Shown one piece after another: positions 45,910 through 57,200 of a DNA stretch of 64,000 nt. Source of the stretch: Steinernema hermaphroditum (lineage: Eukaryota; Nematoda; Chromadorea; Rhabditida; Steinernematidae); the NCBI GenBank assembly GCA_030435675.1, contig CM059625.1, positions 18,328,285 through 18,392,284 on the forward strand. Reading direction: 5' to 3'. Positions within the stretch are counted from its first letter, which is position 1; every line of letters starts with the position of its first letter. The notes beneath the pieces were generated by a model, which saw nothing but the letters and a program-made list of their open reading frames with translations, ran no database searches and was not told where the DNA came from. The position numbers were made by a program, and so were the translations under genes.

Positions 45910-48468
45910 ATGACAACCTCGCGACTAAATCGTTACGCTGTTATAGAGGAACTCGGTGAAGGCACTTTCGGCAAAGTAGGTAGTAAAAGTCAACCCATCA
46001 CGTACTTGCTTCCAGGTTTTCAAAGCACGCTCTAAGGAAGACGGGCGTTTTGTTGCCATCAAGGTATACAAGGATTTGATCGGAGTAGCACAGTTCCACA
46101 ATGAACTTGAGATTCTCAAAGGTGTGAAGAATATGACCCAATATGTCGTCCAGTATATTGATCACTTCGACGACGATATCAAGCACTACTTAGTGCTTGA
46201 ATTGGCGGAATCCTCGCTCTTCAGAGAATTGAGGAAGCTAGAATACATTAATGGCCTTCCGGAAAGCACTCTCCAACAGCTCGTACTACAACTCGGTTAC
46301 CTGTTCTTACAGTTAGCACGTTAAATTACTTCTTTAGGCTGCGCACTGTATTTTCTCGCAGGCAAAAACATAGTCCATCGTGACTTGAAGCCAGGAAATA
46401 TCTTGGTATGGAAAACAAGCAGCGAGCGGTTAGTTCATGTGTTGGTAAAACACAGTTTCATTGCCATACAGGTACCTGTTCAAGCTTTGCGATTTTGGGA
46501 ACTCGCGTGTCGCAGCTGCCGAGATGGATTCAATTGCTGGCACTGTGCCTTATGCTGTCAGTGTGCAAGTTATTTGTTTCAAATGCATTGCTGAACGGAT
46601 GGCTAACTGGCTTTCGTAACTTTTGTACAAACAAACGACTCGTCCAGTAATTTTTTGCGTGTATCTTACAGGGAAATCCACATTTAGTGTCCGTCTGTCG
46701 TAAGCAATTGCGTCAACGGTGATGCTGGCCAACCCAGGGCAAAATACACTGCTTGCGAAGCCGATCTGTGGTCCCTTTCAACGTTAATATACCACTGCTC
46801 CACAGGAAAGCAAGCATTCGATGTACCCAGAAACTCACTACATCGTAATGTTGACTTGGATCGTCTTCTTAGCCAGCGGGTACCCCGTGCCATCTCGGGT
46901 CGACTGGTACATGGAAAGCCAACATATGCTACTGATCTACCTCATCCTTGTAGATATCCCAAGTAAGTGCATTTTACATTGAAGAGAAGTAGGAAGGTGT
47001 TGCTTATATTTACGGCCTAACATCAGTGCACTAACAGACAGTTTCAGATTGTTCAAGGAAGCCCTGGTTCAGTATCTCGCACAACTACTGGACTGCAAAA
47101 ATTCAAACTTTAATTTTGCCACTAACAAGGAATGGGCTACCGAGTTTGGCCAAATGAGACCTTCACTTATTTACCATCTCCATCAATGCCGCGTAGAGAA
47201 ATTCTACAACATTTCGCGAACAAAATATTTTGCTCCAGTGCGCACTCTAAATGCATCTGATGTGCTTCAGTGTGAAAGCAGAAGAACATCTTTTTTAACT
47301 CGACGTGGGACGCTCTCATGTTTTGATCCTATGTCATCCGTTTGGAATGCGCCTTTAAAAGAAGAGCTAGCCGCAGTTGCAATATGCTGCCACACAAATG
47401 GCAAAGTCTGCACACTTGAAGACGCGGGGTTGAACTCCGGTACAAGCGATAATATAAAAGTGATTATTCAAGATTGTTTAGAACTCAACACTAGATCAGA
47501 CGAACGAGTCGCTGCATCAGTGAGGCTCAACAAAGAAATGCGTGAACTTTTTACACTACCCAGAATGCTCATGACATTTCACAAAGATTTAAGCGATGTC
47601 ATCTCGAGCAAACTCCAGAACTTCGAAAGCATCTGCACAAACACACAAAAGTTTTGCTCTCCTTGCGTCCCTGTCGCTTCAGGCACAGAGTTACATTTTT
47701 CTGCAACATTAGCAGATAACAGGCTGCATGCAGTTTGGGAACAATTGTCAAGGTTGAAAGGTAAGACAAGTGGAAACCCGTTTTTATGGTCGCTTTTTCA
47801 ATGTTGTTTTTCAGAATGCGCGATAAACAACGTCTTAGTTGTGGAGCGAACTCAAAACAAAGCTTATCTCACTTTGAGCCTACTTGACGAGCATATGTTC
47901 TCAGCGACTGACTCTAACGCATCCTTTTATATGATCAACGAATTGTACAACCGCCTTAAATCAGCACACTTGGAAGAAGAAAAGCTCGACGTGATTTTAT
48001 CCAAGAACGTTCGTGGGAAGCTCTCCAACATGCACAAAGATTTATCGGTACAAATCTATGAACGAGGCAGAGAAGTAATTTGTGGAGATGACAGGTGTGG
48101 TATCTGCGCAAAAAGATAGTGAGGTTGACTTTTTAGTTTACGCACCGTAATTCTAAGGCACAACAAAATGTGTGAAGAATATTCCACTTATTTGGATATG
48201 ATTTCCTGTGTAAAGGGAATTGAAATGGTGGGTTCACATTTGCAATTGCTACCACTACAATGTGTCCAGCTTGTTAACGACAACGCCGAATCTAAAACAA
48301 CGACAAAGCTAGAAGCTGCTCCGTCAATAGTTCGGTAAAGCACACGTAAAATGACGTAATCTTAAAATTACTTGCATATTTTTTAGGTTAAACGAGATCT
48401 CACATCAATCCAAAAGACTTTTGAATAAAGCAAACGGACTGCTGGAACTGATAGCGGACGAAACGTAA
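45910..48468 (+). CDS. ikke-1: TBK1/IKK-epsilon-like serine/threonine kinase
   Basis: About nine exons join in frame from ATG at 45910 to TAA at 48466-48468 (roughly 680 residues). Kinase motifs are GEGTFGKVFKA (glycine loop), FVAIKVY (Lys), IVHRDLKPGNIL (catalytic loop), LCDFGNSR (DFG), then GTVPYA and ACEADLWSLSTLIYHCSTGK. The last block, with YHCSTGK, and NGLPES earlier are characteristic of the TBK1/IKK-epsilon branch. A 38-nt intron (GTAAGCAATT..CAACCCAG) is needed to join SVC to RAKYTACE. The long C-terminal part should include the ubiquitin-like and coiled-coil regions of the family, but these are weakly conserved. The final exons (RHNKMCEEYSTYLDM.. to LLELIADET) are reached through a 42-nt intron after GDD and would be lost if translation were read straight through. 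TBK1/IKK-epsilon kinases act in innate immunity, autophagy and small-RNA-related pathways. C. elegans has one such gene, ikke-1, but orthology is inferred. Confidence 0.8.
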
Positions 48469-48983
48469 ATTTTCGTCAATGTAAATATAAGAAAGTGCTA
48501 CACAATTTTACTCTTAAATGAAAATACGTTGGACTGTGTGCATAAATGTGCAGTAACTTAAATAACGTACCTGTTGAAATATTTCACCTGTTGTAATACA
48601 GGTCACGTATTTCTGTCACATATCAACTGTCTTTTAGGTTCCATATAACACATCCCGCTTTTTCCAGAAAGACCAGTGACTACTAGCATTTAAAAGTTTG
48701 TAACCATGATTAACCAACCGTTGGTTCCTTTAAACGGATAGCGCAGTAAAGTAGGTGCAATGGGCAACCGCATCAAAATCCCTACATGTAGAAGCAATGC
48801 GTGGCGGTAGGAAAACAAGACATAAAATGTTGACAAATTGTAATCGTCAATTACTAGTGAAACAAAGATTCGGAAAATGCTGTAATAACATCTGATTGGT
48901 TTGTACGACATTCTTACGCGTTGCTCCTGTTTATTGCGCGTTCGGTTTTGATTTGTCCTTTGTCCAAGTTTCTATTTTCGGAG
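48469..48983. other. Intergenic, nothing recognised
   Basis: AT-rich gap between the kinase and makorin genes. No repeat or extra gene was recognised. Confidence 0.4.
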
Positions 48984-50474
48984 ATGGCCGATACTCGGCC
49001 ACTATGTCGCTATTTTGCGAACAATTGTTGCCGTAAAGGCGATAGCTGCTCCTTTTCGCACGATCGTAACGCAAGGCAAGATCTCACATGTCGGTTTTAC
49101 AATCAAGGATACTGCGCATATGGAACGAACTGCCGGTGAGATTCTTATTGCATTTGCTTTTCGACAGTGACACTCACGGCGAACGATAGCTTAGGCTTCA
49201 CTGTCCAAATTTAGGTATGACCATGTACGAACATCTGTAAACAGTGCCGGAAACGCACCGCCACTTGTTGAAGAAAAGAAATTAGGGAACACGCATAATG
49301 CTGATAACACGGTCAGGAAAAGCTCAAATTCTACTACCCGGAATGCGGATGAAATTGGTACCGGATCCAGTAATCAGAACGCATCTTTTCGAGACCGTGT
49401 CATATCTTCCTCAATAATGTCAGCAGATGCGCCAGTGTTTGTTCCATCATGGTTGCAGGATAACAAAATCGGACATGGAGAGCTAGAGGAATTGAAACCC
49501 CACAACCACAAGAACAACCCATCGTACGCTTCAGCACTTGGGTAAGTTCAACATTTGTATTAGTAGCCTTTACAGCTCGTGTGCTATTATGCAGCACACA
49601 GCCGAGTTATCCACAAGACTTCAAAGAAGAACTTTTATGTCCTTACAATGAAGAGGGTATTTGTCCACACCCTGAATGCCAGTTCATCCATGGCGATCTC
49701 TGCGAATTTTGCGGTAGAGCTTGTCTGAATCCGTTCAGTGAAGAGCAACGGAAAGAACACAAACGTCAGTGCGTTGCCGAGCACGAAAAAGCCATGGAAG
49801 ACGCATTTGCGGAAGCCAGGACGGTTGACAAGAACTGCGGAATCTGCATGGAGAACATATGGGAAAAGAACGGACGCTTCGGTATTCTTAATAATTGTCG
49901 CCACTGCTTTTGCCTGGACTGTATCCGCAGGTGGCGCAAATCGCAGCAGTTCGAGCATAAAACAACGAGGTTTTAACCGGAGAGGTGCGGAGGTCTGTAA
50001 GAGAATTATTATAGATCTTGTCCAGAGTGTCGTACTCACAGCGATTTTGTCATTCCGGCCAGCCGTTGGGTGGAAGACCAAAATGAAAAAGAACGTCTTA
50101 TCGAATTGTATCGCCAAAATACTTCAAAGAAAGTATGTAAATATTTCAAACCCGGGGAAATCGACTCGTGCCGCTTCGGTAATAAGTGTTTTTATCGACA
50201 CGAAAATGCCGACGGAACTATTGCACGATGTGACAGTCCGAATACGATCAGCCGTCGCAGCCGCCATCGCGCTCCACATCTTGTGGAGTACATCATTGAT
50301 GTAAGTCGGAAACAAAGAAAAATATAAGCAAATGCGCTTTTGAATTGTGTACATCCGCTCAATGCGTCATTGTAGGAATCAGTTTATTGGTCTTCGGATG
50401 ACGAACCCAGTGAAGCAGAATATCTTGCGGAAATACTCAGCTTGAGAAATGTTGGACTATATGATGATTGGTGA
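48984..50474 (+). CDS. lep-2: Makorin RING E3 ubiquitin ligase
   Basis: Five exons (48984-49135, 49215-49541, 49595-~49971, ~50016-50300, ~50374-50474) give roughly 410 residues with the makorin order: two N-terminal C3H1 fingers (CRYFANNCCRKGDSCSFSHD and CRFYNQGYCAYGTNCRYDH), a further C3H (CPYNEEGICPHPECQFIHGD), the makorin Cys-His motif (CEFCGRACLNPFSEEQRKEH), a C3HC4 RING (CGICMEN..CRHCFCLDCIRRWR..SCPECR) and a final C3H (CKYFKPGEIDSCRFGNKCFY). The RING is completed only after splicing out a 44-nt intron that starts GTTTTAACC. Makorins are RNA-binding E3 ligases. The single C. elegans makorin, LEP-2, promotes the juvenile-to-adult transition by lowering LIN-28. An in-frame upstream ATG at 48921 is possible, but the start used here fits the family N-terminus. 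Confidence 0.93.
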
Positions 50475-50685
50475 TCAAGCTACTGAAAGACGCTTCTCAC
50501 TTCTCTAGTTATCCTGAATTTCTGTACACAAATGACTTCCTTCTCGGACGTGCGGTTACATATGTGCTATTGCGTTTTTAGTAATGACTTCTTGCACGTT
50601 GGGCATTGGAATAAAGTATACAATGCGCTTTGCATTTTTCGAATACAGATTTGGTTGAGATTCCGTGATGAAGTAAATATCGCAC

Positions 50686-52215
50686 ATGATCAAAGATCCG
50701 CATATGAGCGCAACTTTTAGACATTTCCATATGTATCGGCCTCAATTCAATGGGCGAGAGCAAGCAGCTCTAATGTTAGACATACTCCGTTCAACAACAG
50801 ACTGTGACATGGAAACCTGCAAAAGGGCTGCCGTACTCATCACACGCCAACTCGCAGTAACTGTGAATAGTCCCGAAGACCTTAGTGAAATTGGCACTTA
50901 TATTGATGAAGACGACATAGTTGACGTTGACAGCTGTTTCGATGCGAAAACATTTGATGAACAAGTGGAACTGCTGAGGATGGTAGTAATTCAACGTAGC
51001 GGTCCCGGAAGAATTTCGTATGACTCATCCGAAGACGTTTATTTATGCGAGCAAATGGACACTGCTGTTGATATATTGGTGGGCCTAAGCCTTTGCGTAC
51101 TTTCAGAAATGAATGTTAGGGCAATAGTTTGGTTAACACAACAAAAATTGAATAGCCCTGATTCAAATAATGCTATGGCCTTTCAGACCAAAGCTGACAA
51201 GCACGTAGTCGAACATAAACTCAACAGCAAGTTTGAGTTTGTCGACGATATCATCCGCATTTACCAACTAGTAAGTTACTCGGATATGCTATATGAGATA
51301 TCTCCTCACAACCAGAGTCAAAGCAGCAGTTTGCAAGCAAATGTGCTGAAATGCTTAAGTGCATTAGCCAAGGTCAGTAAGCGCATCAACGTCTACCTTT
51401 TGTCCACCAACTTCGTTTCCGAAGTAGTACTAAACACAGATCTGACGCAACTTGGTAACGTTCACACTGGAAAAGCAATTGAATTCTTTATTAGTGTTTT
51501 TGACTGCGAAGAAGAGGCTTGCGAATCATTATATGGTAAGCCCATATTTCCATCAGAATAATGCATTAATGCCGTTAGTGGAAAGAAATGTGTTTGACAA
51601 AAAGACGTCTTTAGATCACATGAACTCAATATTCATTGCGAATATGATTACAGTGGCGAATTCCAATAGAGTTATGCACTTTCTCATGAACTTCATTCGT
51701 CCAAGAAGTACGGAAATCATCAGCGAAGCATTCCAGCGTTTGGAACATGGAAGAGGCTTCGGTCACACCGTAACCGAATATGTAAACAAATTAAGCACAA
51801 CAGGTACCTCTTTAAAAACTAAATAGGAACATACCTATAGTAGAAATAAGCCTAAAGAATGTACTACCTTTTTTTTAGGAAAAAACACTATTGCTTTCAT
51901 AGCATAGTAATTAATTACTTTCTTTCAGATGATGAACGGGCATTGAAAGTGTTCCTCGTCATATACAATGTCGACAGCAATGACCGATTTTTTTATGCGA
52001 ATGACCTAAACGTCGTTTCCGGGGTGCTTGAACGTATGATCAATGATACAAGCTACCGGCCAATGCGATTGCTAGCGCTTCATGTGGCAGCACGTATGAT
52101 AGAACAAGGCGGACGGTCAACGTATCCACACATCATTAACTCCTGTCACGCTCTGCTAATGCGAGATGATCTCACAGAAGACGAGCTCCAACTGGCCAGT
52201 AATCTTTGTCGTTAA
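50686..52215 (+). CDS. SPIN90/Dip1-type leucine-rich domain protein
   Basis: Three exons (50686-51535, 51579-~51802, ~51930-52215) give about 453 residues. A frame break at 51536 is resolved by a 43-nt intron ending GCCGTTAG. The protein is all-helical in pattern. Its C-terminal block FFYANDLNVVSGVLERMIND followed by RPMRLLALHVAARMI resembles the FYTNDL..V..R.L.D motif of the SPIN90/Ldb17 leucine-rich domain, and REQAALMLDILRSTTDCDME and NRVMHFLMNFIRP suit the same armadillo-like fold. SPIN90 (NCKIPSD) and fungal Dip1 bind Arp2/3 complex and activate it without a pre-existing filament, seeding linear actin filaments. The N-terminal SH3 domain of vertebrate SPIN90 is not visible, so the layout is more like Dip1. 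It starts 211 bp after lep-2, 38 nt beyond a CGAATACAG acceptor. The family call is from memory of motifs and is moderate. Confidence 0.6.
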
Positions 52216-52479
52216 AAGTTGAATTATTTTGTCCGTCCAGCAGTGGCGACTACAGCATTCTGTTGCAGAACTGACTCTAATAAAATTGTCATAAAAGGGA
52301 TGCGAGGAGGAGAAATCGACGAGGGTCACCTTTGGTACTTCCTTTTGGCGGGTTTAATTAAGAATTCAGTCTTTTTATTGGGTTCGTCCATTGAAAATGT
52401 CGGATCATTTAAGTGGCAGTTTCTTAACATATATCCATGCCTCATAGAACATAGAAGTTAAGAAGTTCATAGAACACAA
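52216..52479. other. 3' flank of the last gene
   Basis: Short spacer after the SPIN90-like gene, containing AATAAAATTG at about 52279 that may be its polyadenylation signal. Nothing else was recognised. Confidence 0.4.
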
Positions 52480-53090
52480 GGGGTTTGAGGTCGAAAAATA
52501 TTTTGGTCCAATTTTCGACCTCTTTGACTTATTTTGAGTGGTTCCATCTGGTATCGAATCTCTCAGCTCAAGGTGGAGAGCCATTATGGATGTCAACTTG
52601 AAAATGTGAGGTCTCGGGTAGTTGTGCTCTTTTAAAATTCAAGGGTCATTTTTTCCACTTTTGGCCTCTGTTTCCTCAAAGTTGAAATGACCTCGTGGAG
52701 TCATTATATGGGCATGATAGCTGTGAGTGATAGCTATCTGCAACATGTCTTTATTCTCTGTTATGGTACTTAACCATTTGAGACCATTAGAGTTAACAGA
52801 ATATGGTAATCCGACAAGACTATCTTTTTGCTATTTGCACATGTTCTGATATATGACCAATACAGCGATAGGTGCATCGGTAGTAAGATCCAACGATGTA
52901 CGTGGCTGAAGGCGCTCACCGTCCATCACACAATTAATACCATAGGAAGCCCCTACATCACTACACATTTCGCCATCTCGAGGTGTCAAAAAAGACCATC
53001 GAGAAAGAATAGACCCCAAATATTAGGAGGAATGTAATGGACAAGTCGCCAATTACAGTGCTGGGAGAGAATTAACTGTGCTCAAGAACG
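52480..53090 (+). repeat. Dispersed repeat family B, copy 3
   Basis: Matches copy 1 closely at its 5' end (AAATATTTTGGTCCAATTTTC against AAATATTTTGGTCTCATTTTC) and continues through CTCTCAGCTCAAGGTGGAGA, GTCAACTTGAAAATGTGAGG, CCACTTTTGGCCTCTGTTTC, ATTCTCTGTTATGGTACTTA and GCCATCTCGAGGTGTC. At about 600 bp it is the most complete copy and is the last interspersed repeat before the Helitron scrap. Confidence 0.8.
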
Positions 53091-53279
53091 TACCCATTGG
53101 TTTGTTCAGAGGACCAAATATTGTAAAAATAAATTATGTTTACACCATCCGACATTTTCAATGGACCAACCCAATAGTTCATTCTTGGGATATAACGTCT
53201 AACTCTGTACCTTTTCTCTTCCGGGCTCTAAACTAGCTAGAAAACAGTTTACTTTGTCTGGGCGACGGCGCTCTCTGTT

Positions 53280-54211
53280 CAGGGACAGTTTCAAAAACCA
53301 TGTGAGCATCTGAGCGTGCATCTGAGGATCTAAGCGAGCATCTGAGCTCACATGGAGAGGTCCCAGAGTGCGCATCGTGTGTCAATGAGACACCTGAAGA
53401 AGCAGCCGTTCGAAAGCGCGCCGAAGCTAACCGTGCTCGAAGAGAAAGGCAAAGGCTGTCCACCAATCCTGAGGTGGTTGCAGCAGTTGCTGACAGTCGA
53501 CAGCGCGACCGTAACCGGGTTAGCGATGTCAGAGATCGCGAAAAAAAGTGAACAGCACATAGATCGAAATGCATGAAAGACGATAGAGCTCGAGCTCAAA
53601 GCTGACGTTCTAAGGAAAACGAGCTTGACCGAAACGCAAGATTATAGTCTTTGCGACGGTCTCATCAACCTAATGGTCTCATCAAGTACGAAGAGCACGT
53701 AAATCTCTGACGATGTCTTCGTCAAGGTATCCAATGGAATATTGGACAGTAAGATTAGGAATGCGCTTCAAGTCAGGGGCTTAACTTCACTCAAGAAGTA
53801 CAGCGTGAGCAGTCCACGCGAGCAATATGACGAAACTGTTCGCTACTTGTTTAGTGACTGCTGCAGACTAAGAAATGTACAAATTGGGCACAGCTACGAT
53901 TTGTATCCCGACCTTCGGGACCGGCCGATTATTAGGGATGTCGCGGTATGTGCCGCACAGGTAAGAAACTTCTATGCAAACATCAGAAAGTTCAACGGCT
54001 TGTTTGCAATGGCATCAATGGAGGCAAAACGGTCAAGTTTGAACGAGGTGCACCATACTGCTACACAGTGCAAGGTCAGATTCATCACACGCTGAATTTG
54101 GCTGCAACTGAAAGACCAAAATACGGTCCAATCTTCCTGTTGGATACGGACGAGGCGTTTAACAGTTTAACAAATTCTGTCCTTTTCCTGGATTTTTCTG
54201 AAAACTTCTAG
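53280..54211 (+). pseudogene. Degenerate Helitron, N-terminal part only
   Basis: At about 53355-53555 one frame reads EEAAVRKRAEANRARRERQR then LSTNPEVVAAVADSRQRDRN, the Arg/Glu-rich repeat found near the N-terminus of Helitron helicase-like proteins. At about 53965-54170 a Helitron-like N domain survives in two frames: NFYANIRKFNGLFAMASMEA, then GAPYCYTVQGQIHHTLNL and KYGPIFLLDTDEAFNSL (matching the family pattern NIR.YN..LAFAS.GA, Y.F..HGQIYH, ..Y.QLYI.D). Stops and at least one frameshift (about 54020-54040) break it. The Rep and helicase domains that should follow are absent: the sequence runs into the telomere within 70 bp. No complete Helitron is present. Confidence 0.7.
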
Positions 54212-54276
54212 ACAAGGGTAATTCGGCGCGGCGAATCGTTTGCAATCAAGAAAACGAACTTTGACCGTCGGAATTC

Positions 54277-57200
54277 TTAGGCTTAGGCTTAGGTTTAGGC
54301 TTAGGCTTAGGCTTAGGCTTAGGCTTAGGCTTAGGCTTAGGCTTAGGCTTAGGCTTAGGCTTAGGCTTAGGCTTAGGCTTAGGCTTAGGCTTAGGCTTAG
54401 GCTTAGGCTTAGGCTTAGGCTTAGGCTTAGGCTTAGGCTTAGGCTTAGGCTTAGGCTTAGGCTTAGGCTTAGGCTTAGGCTTAGGCTTAGGCTTAGGCTT
54501 AGGCTTAGGCTTAGGCTTAGGCTTAGGCTTAGGCTTAGGCTTAGGCTTAGGCTTAGGCTTAGGCTTAGGCTTAGGCTTAGGCTTAGGCTTAGGCTTAGGC
54601 TTAGGCTTAGGCTTAGGCTTAGGCTTTAGGCTTAGGCTTAGGCTTAGGCTTAGGCTTAGGCTTAGGCTTAGGCTTAGGCTTAGGCTTAGGCTTAGGCTTA
54701 GGCTTAGGCTTAGGCTTAGGCTTAGGGCTTAGGCTTAGGCTTAGGCTTAGGCTTAGGCTTAGGCTTAGGCTTAGGCTTAGGCTTAGGCTTAGGCTTAGGC
54801 TTAGGCTTAGGCTTAGGCTTAGGCTTAGGCTTAGGCTTAGGCTTAGGCTTAGGCTTAGGCTTAGGCTTAGGCTTAGGCTTAGGCTTAGGCTTAGGCTTAG
54901 GCTTAGGCTTAGGCTTAGGCTTAGGCTTAGGCTTAGGCTTAGGCTTAGGCTTAGGCTTAGGCTTAGGCTTAGGCTTAGGCTTAGGCTTAGGCTTAGGCTT
55001 AGGCTTAGGCTTAGGCTTAGGCTTAGGCTTAGGCTTAGGCTTAGGCTTAGGCTTAGGCTTAGGCTTAGGCTTAGGCTTAGGCTTAGGCTTAGGCTTAGGC
55101 TTAGGCTTAGGCTTAGGCTTAGGCTTAGGCTTAGGCTTAGGCTTAGGCTTAGGCTTAGGCTTAGGCTTAGGCTTAGGCTTAGGCTTAGGCTTAGGCTTAG
55201 GCTTAGGCTTAGGCTTAGGCTTAGGCTTAGGCTTAGGCTTAGGCTTAGGCTTAGGCTTAGGCTTAGGCTTAGGCTTAGGCTTAGGCTTAGGCTTAGGCTT
55301 AGGCTTAGGCTTAGGCTTTAGGCTTAGGCTTAGGCTTAGGCTTAGGCTTAGGCTTAGGCTTAGGCTTAGGCTTAGGCTTAGGCTTAGGCTTAGGCTTAGG
55401 CTTAGGCTTAGGCTTAGGCTTAGGCTTAGGCTTAGGCTTAGGCTTAGGCTTAGGCTTAGGCTTAGGCTTAGGCTTAGGCTTAGGCTTAGGCTTAGGCTTA
55501 GGCTTAGGCTTAGGCTTAGGCTTAGGCTTAGGCTTAGGCTTAGGCTTAGGCTTAGGCTTAGGCTTAGGCTTAGGCTTAGGCTTAGGCTTAGGCTTAGGCT
55601 TAGGCTTAGGCTTAGGCTTAGGCTTAGGCTTAGGCTTAGGCTTAGGCTTAGGCTTAGGCTTAGGCTTAGGCTTAGGCTTAGGCTTAGGCTTAGGCTTAGG
55701 CTTAGGCTTAGGCTTAGGCTTAGGCTTAGGCTTAGGCTTAGGCTTAGGCTTAGGCTTAGGCTTAGGCTTAGGCTTAGGCTTAGGCTTAGGCTTAGGCTTA
55801 GGCTTAGGCTTAGGCTTAGGCTTAGGCTTAGGCTTAGGCTTAGGCTTAGGCTTAGGCTTAGGCTTAGGCTTAGGCTTAGGCTTAGGCTTAGGCTTAGGCT
55901 TAGGCTTAGGCTTAGGCTTAGGCTTAGGCTTAGGCTTAGGCTTAGGCTTAGGCTTAGGCTTAGGCTTAGGCTTAGGCTTAGGCTTAGGCTTAGGCTTAGG
56001 CTTAGGCTTAGGCTTAGGCTTAGGCTTAGGCTTAGGCTTAGGCTTAGGCTTAGGCTTAGGCTTAGGCTTAGGCTTAGGCTTAGGCTTAGGCTTAGGCTTA
56101 GGCTTAGGCTTAGGCTTAGGCTTAGGCTTAGGCTTAGGCTTAGGCTTAGGCTTAGGCTTAGGCTTAGGCTTAGGCTTAGGCTTAGGCTTAGGCTTAGGCT
56201 TAGGCTTAGGCTTAGGCTTAGGCTTAGGCTTAGGCTTAGGCTTAGGCTTAGGCTTAGGCTTAGGCTTAGGCTTAGGCTTAGGCTTAGGCTTAGGCTTAGG
56301 CTTAGGCTTAGGCTTAGGCTTAGGCTTAGGCTTAGGCTTAGGCTTAGGCTTAGGCTTAGGCTTAGGCTTAGGCTTAGGCTTAGGCTTAGGCTTAGGCTTA
56401 GGCTTAGGCTTAGGCTTAGGCTTAGGCTTAGGCTTAGGCTTAGGCTTAGGCTTAGGCTTAGGCTTAGGCTTAGGCTTAGGCTTAGGCTTAGGCTTAGGCT
56501 TAGGCTTAGGCTTAGGCTTAGGCTTAGGCTTAGGCTTAGGCTTAGGCTTAGGCTTAGGCTTAGGCTTAGGCTTAGGCTTAGGCTTAGGCTTAGGCTTAGG
56601 CTTAGGCTTAGGCTTAGGCTTAGGCTTAGGCTTAGGCTTAGGCTTAGGCTTAGGCTTAGGCTTAGGCTTAGGCTTAGGCTTAGGCTTAGGCTTAGGCTTA
56701 GGCTTAGGCTTAGGCTTAGGCTTAGGCTTAGGCTTAGGCTTAGGCTTAGGCTTAGGCTTAGGCTTAGGCTTAGGCTTAGGCTTAGGCTTAGGCTTAGGCT
56801 TAGGCTTAGGCTTAGGCTTAGGCTTAGGCTTAGGCTTAGGCTTAGGCTTAGGCTTAGGCTTAGGCTTAGGCTTAGGCTTAGGCTTAGGCTTAGGCTTAGG
56901 CTTAGGCTTAGGCTTAGGCTTAGGCTTAGGCTTAGGCTTAGGCTTAGGCTTAGGCTTAGGCTTAGGCTTAGGCTTAGGCTTAGGCTTAGGCTTAGGCTTA
57001 GGCTTAGGCTTAGGCTTAGGCTTAGGCTTAGGCTTAGGCTTAGGCTTAGGCTTAGGCTTAGGCTTAGGCTTAGGCTTAGGCTTAGGCTTAGGCTTAGGCT
57101 TAGGCTTAGGCTTAGGCTTAGGCTTAGGCTTAGGCTTAGGCTTAGGCTTAGGCTTAGGCTTAGGCTTAGGCTTAGGCTTAGGCTTAGGCTTAGGCTTAGG

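Noticed and set aside
51530..51585. Apparent frameshift in the SPIN90-like gene
   Set aside because: A 43-nt intron from 51536 to 51578 joins the two frames exactly.
54240..54629. A 129-codon open frame of Leu-Arg repeats
   Set aside because: It is the telomere hexamer read as codons, with no biological start or end.
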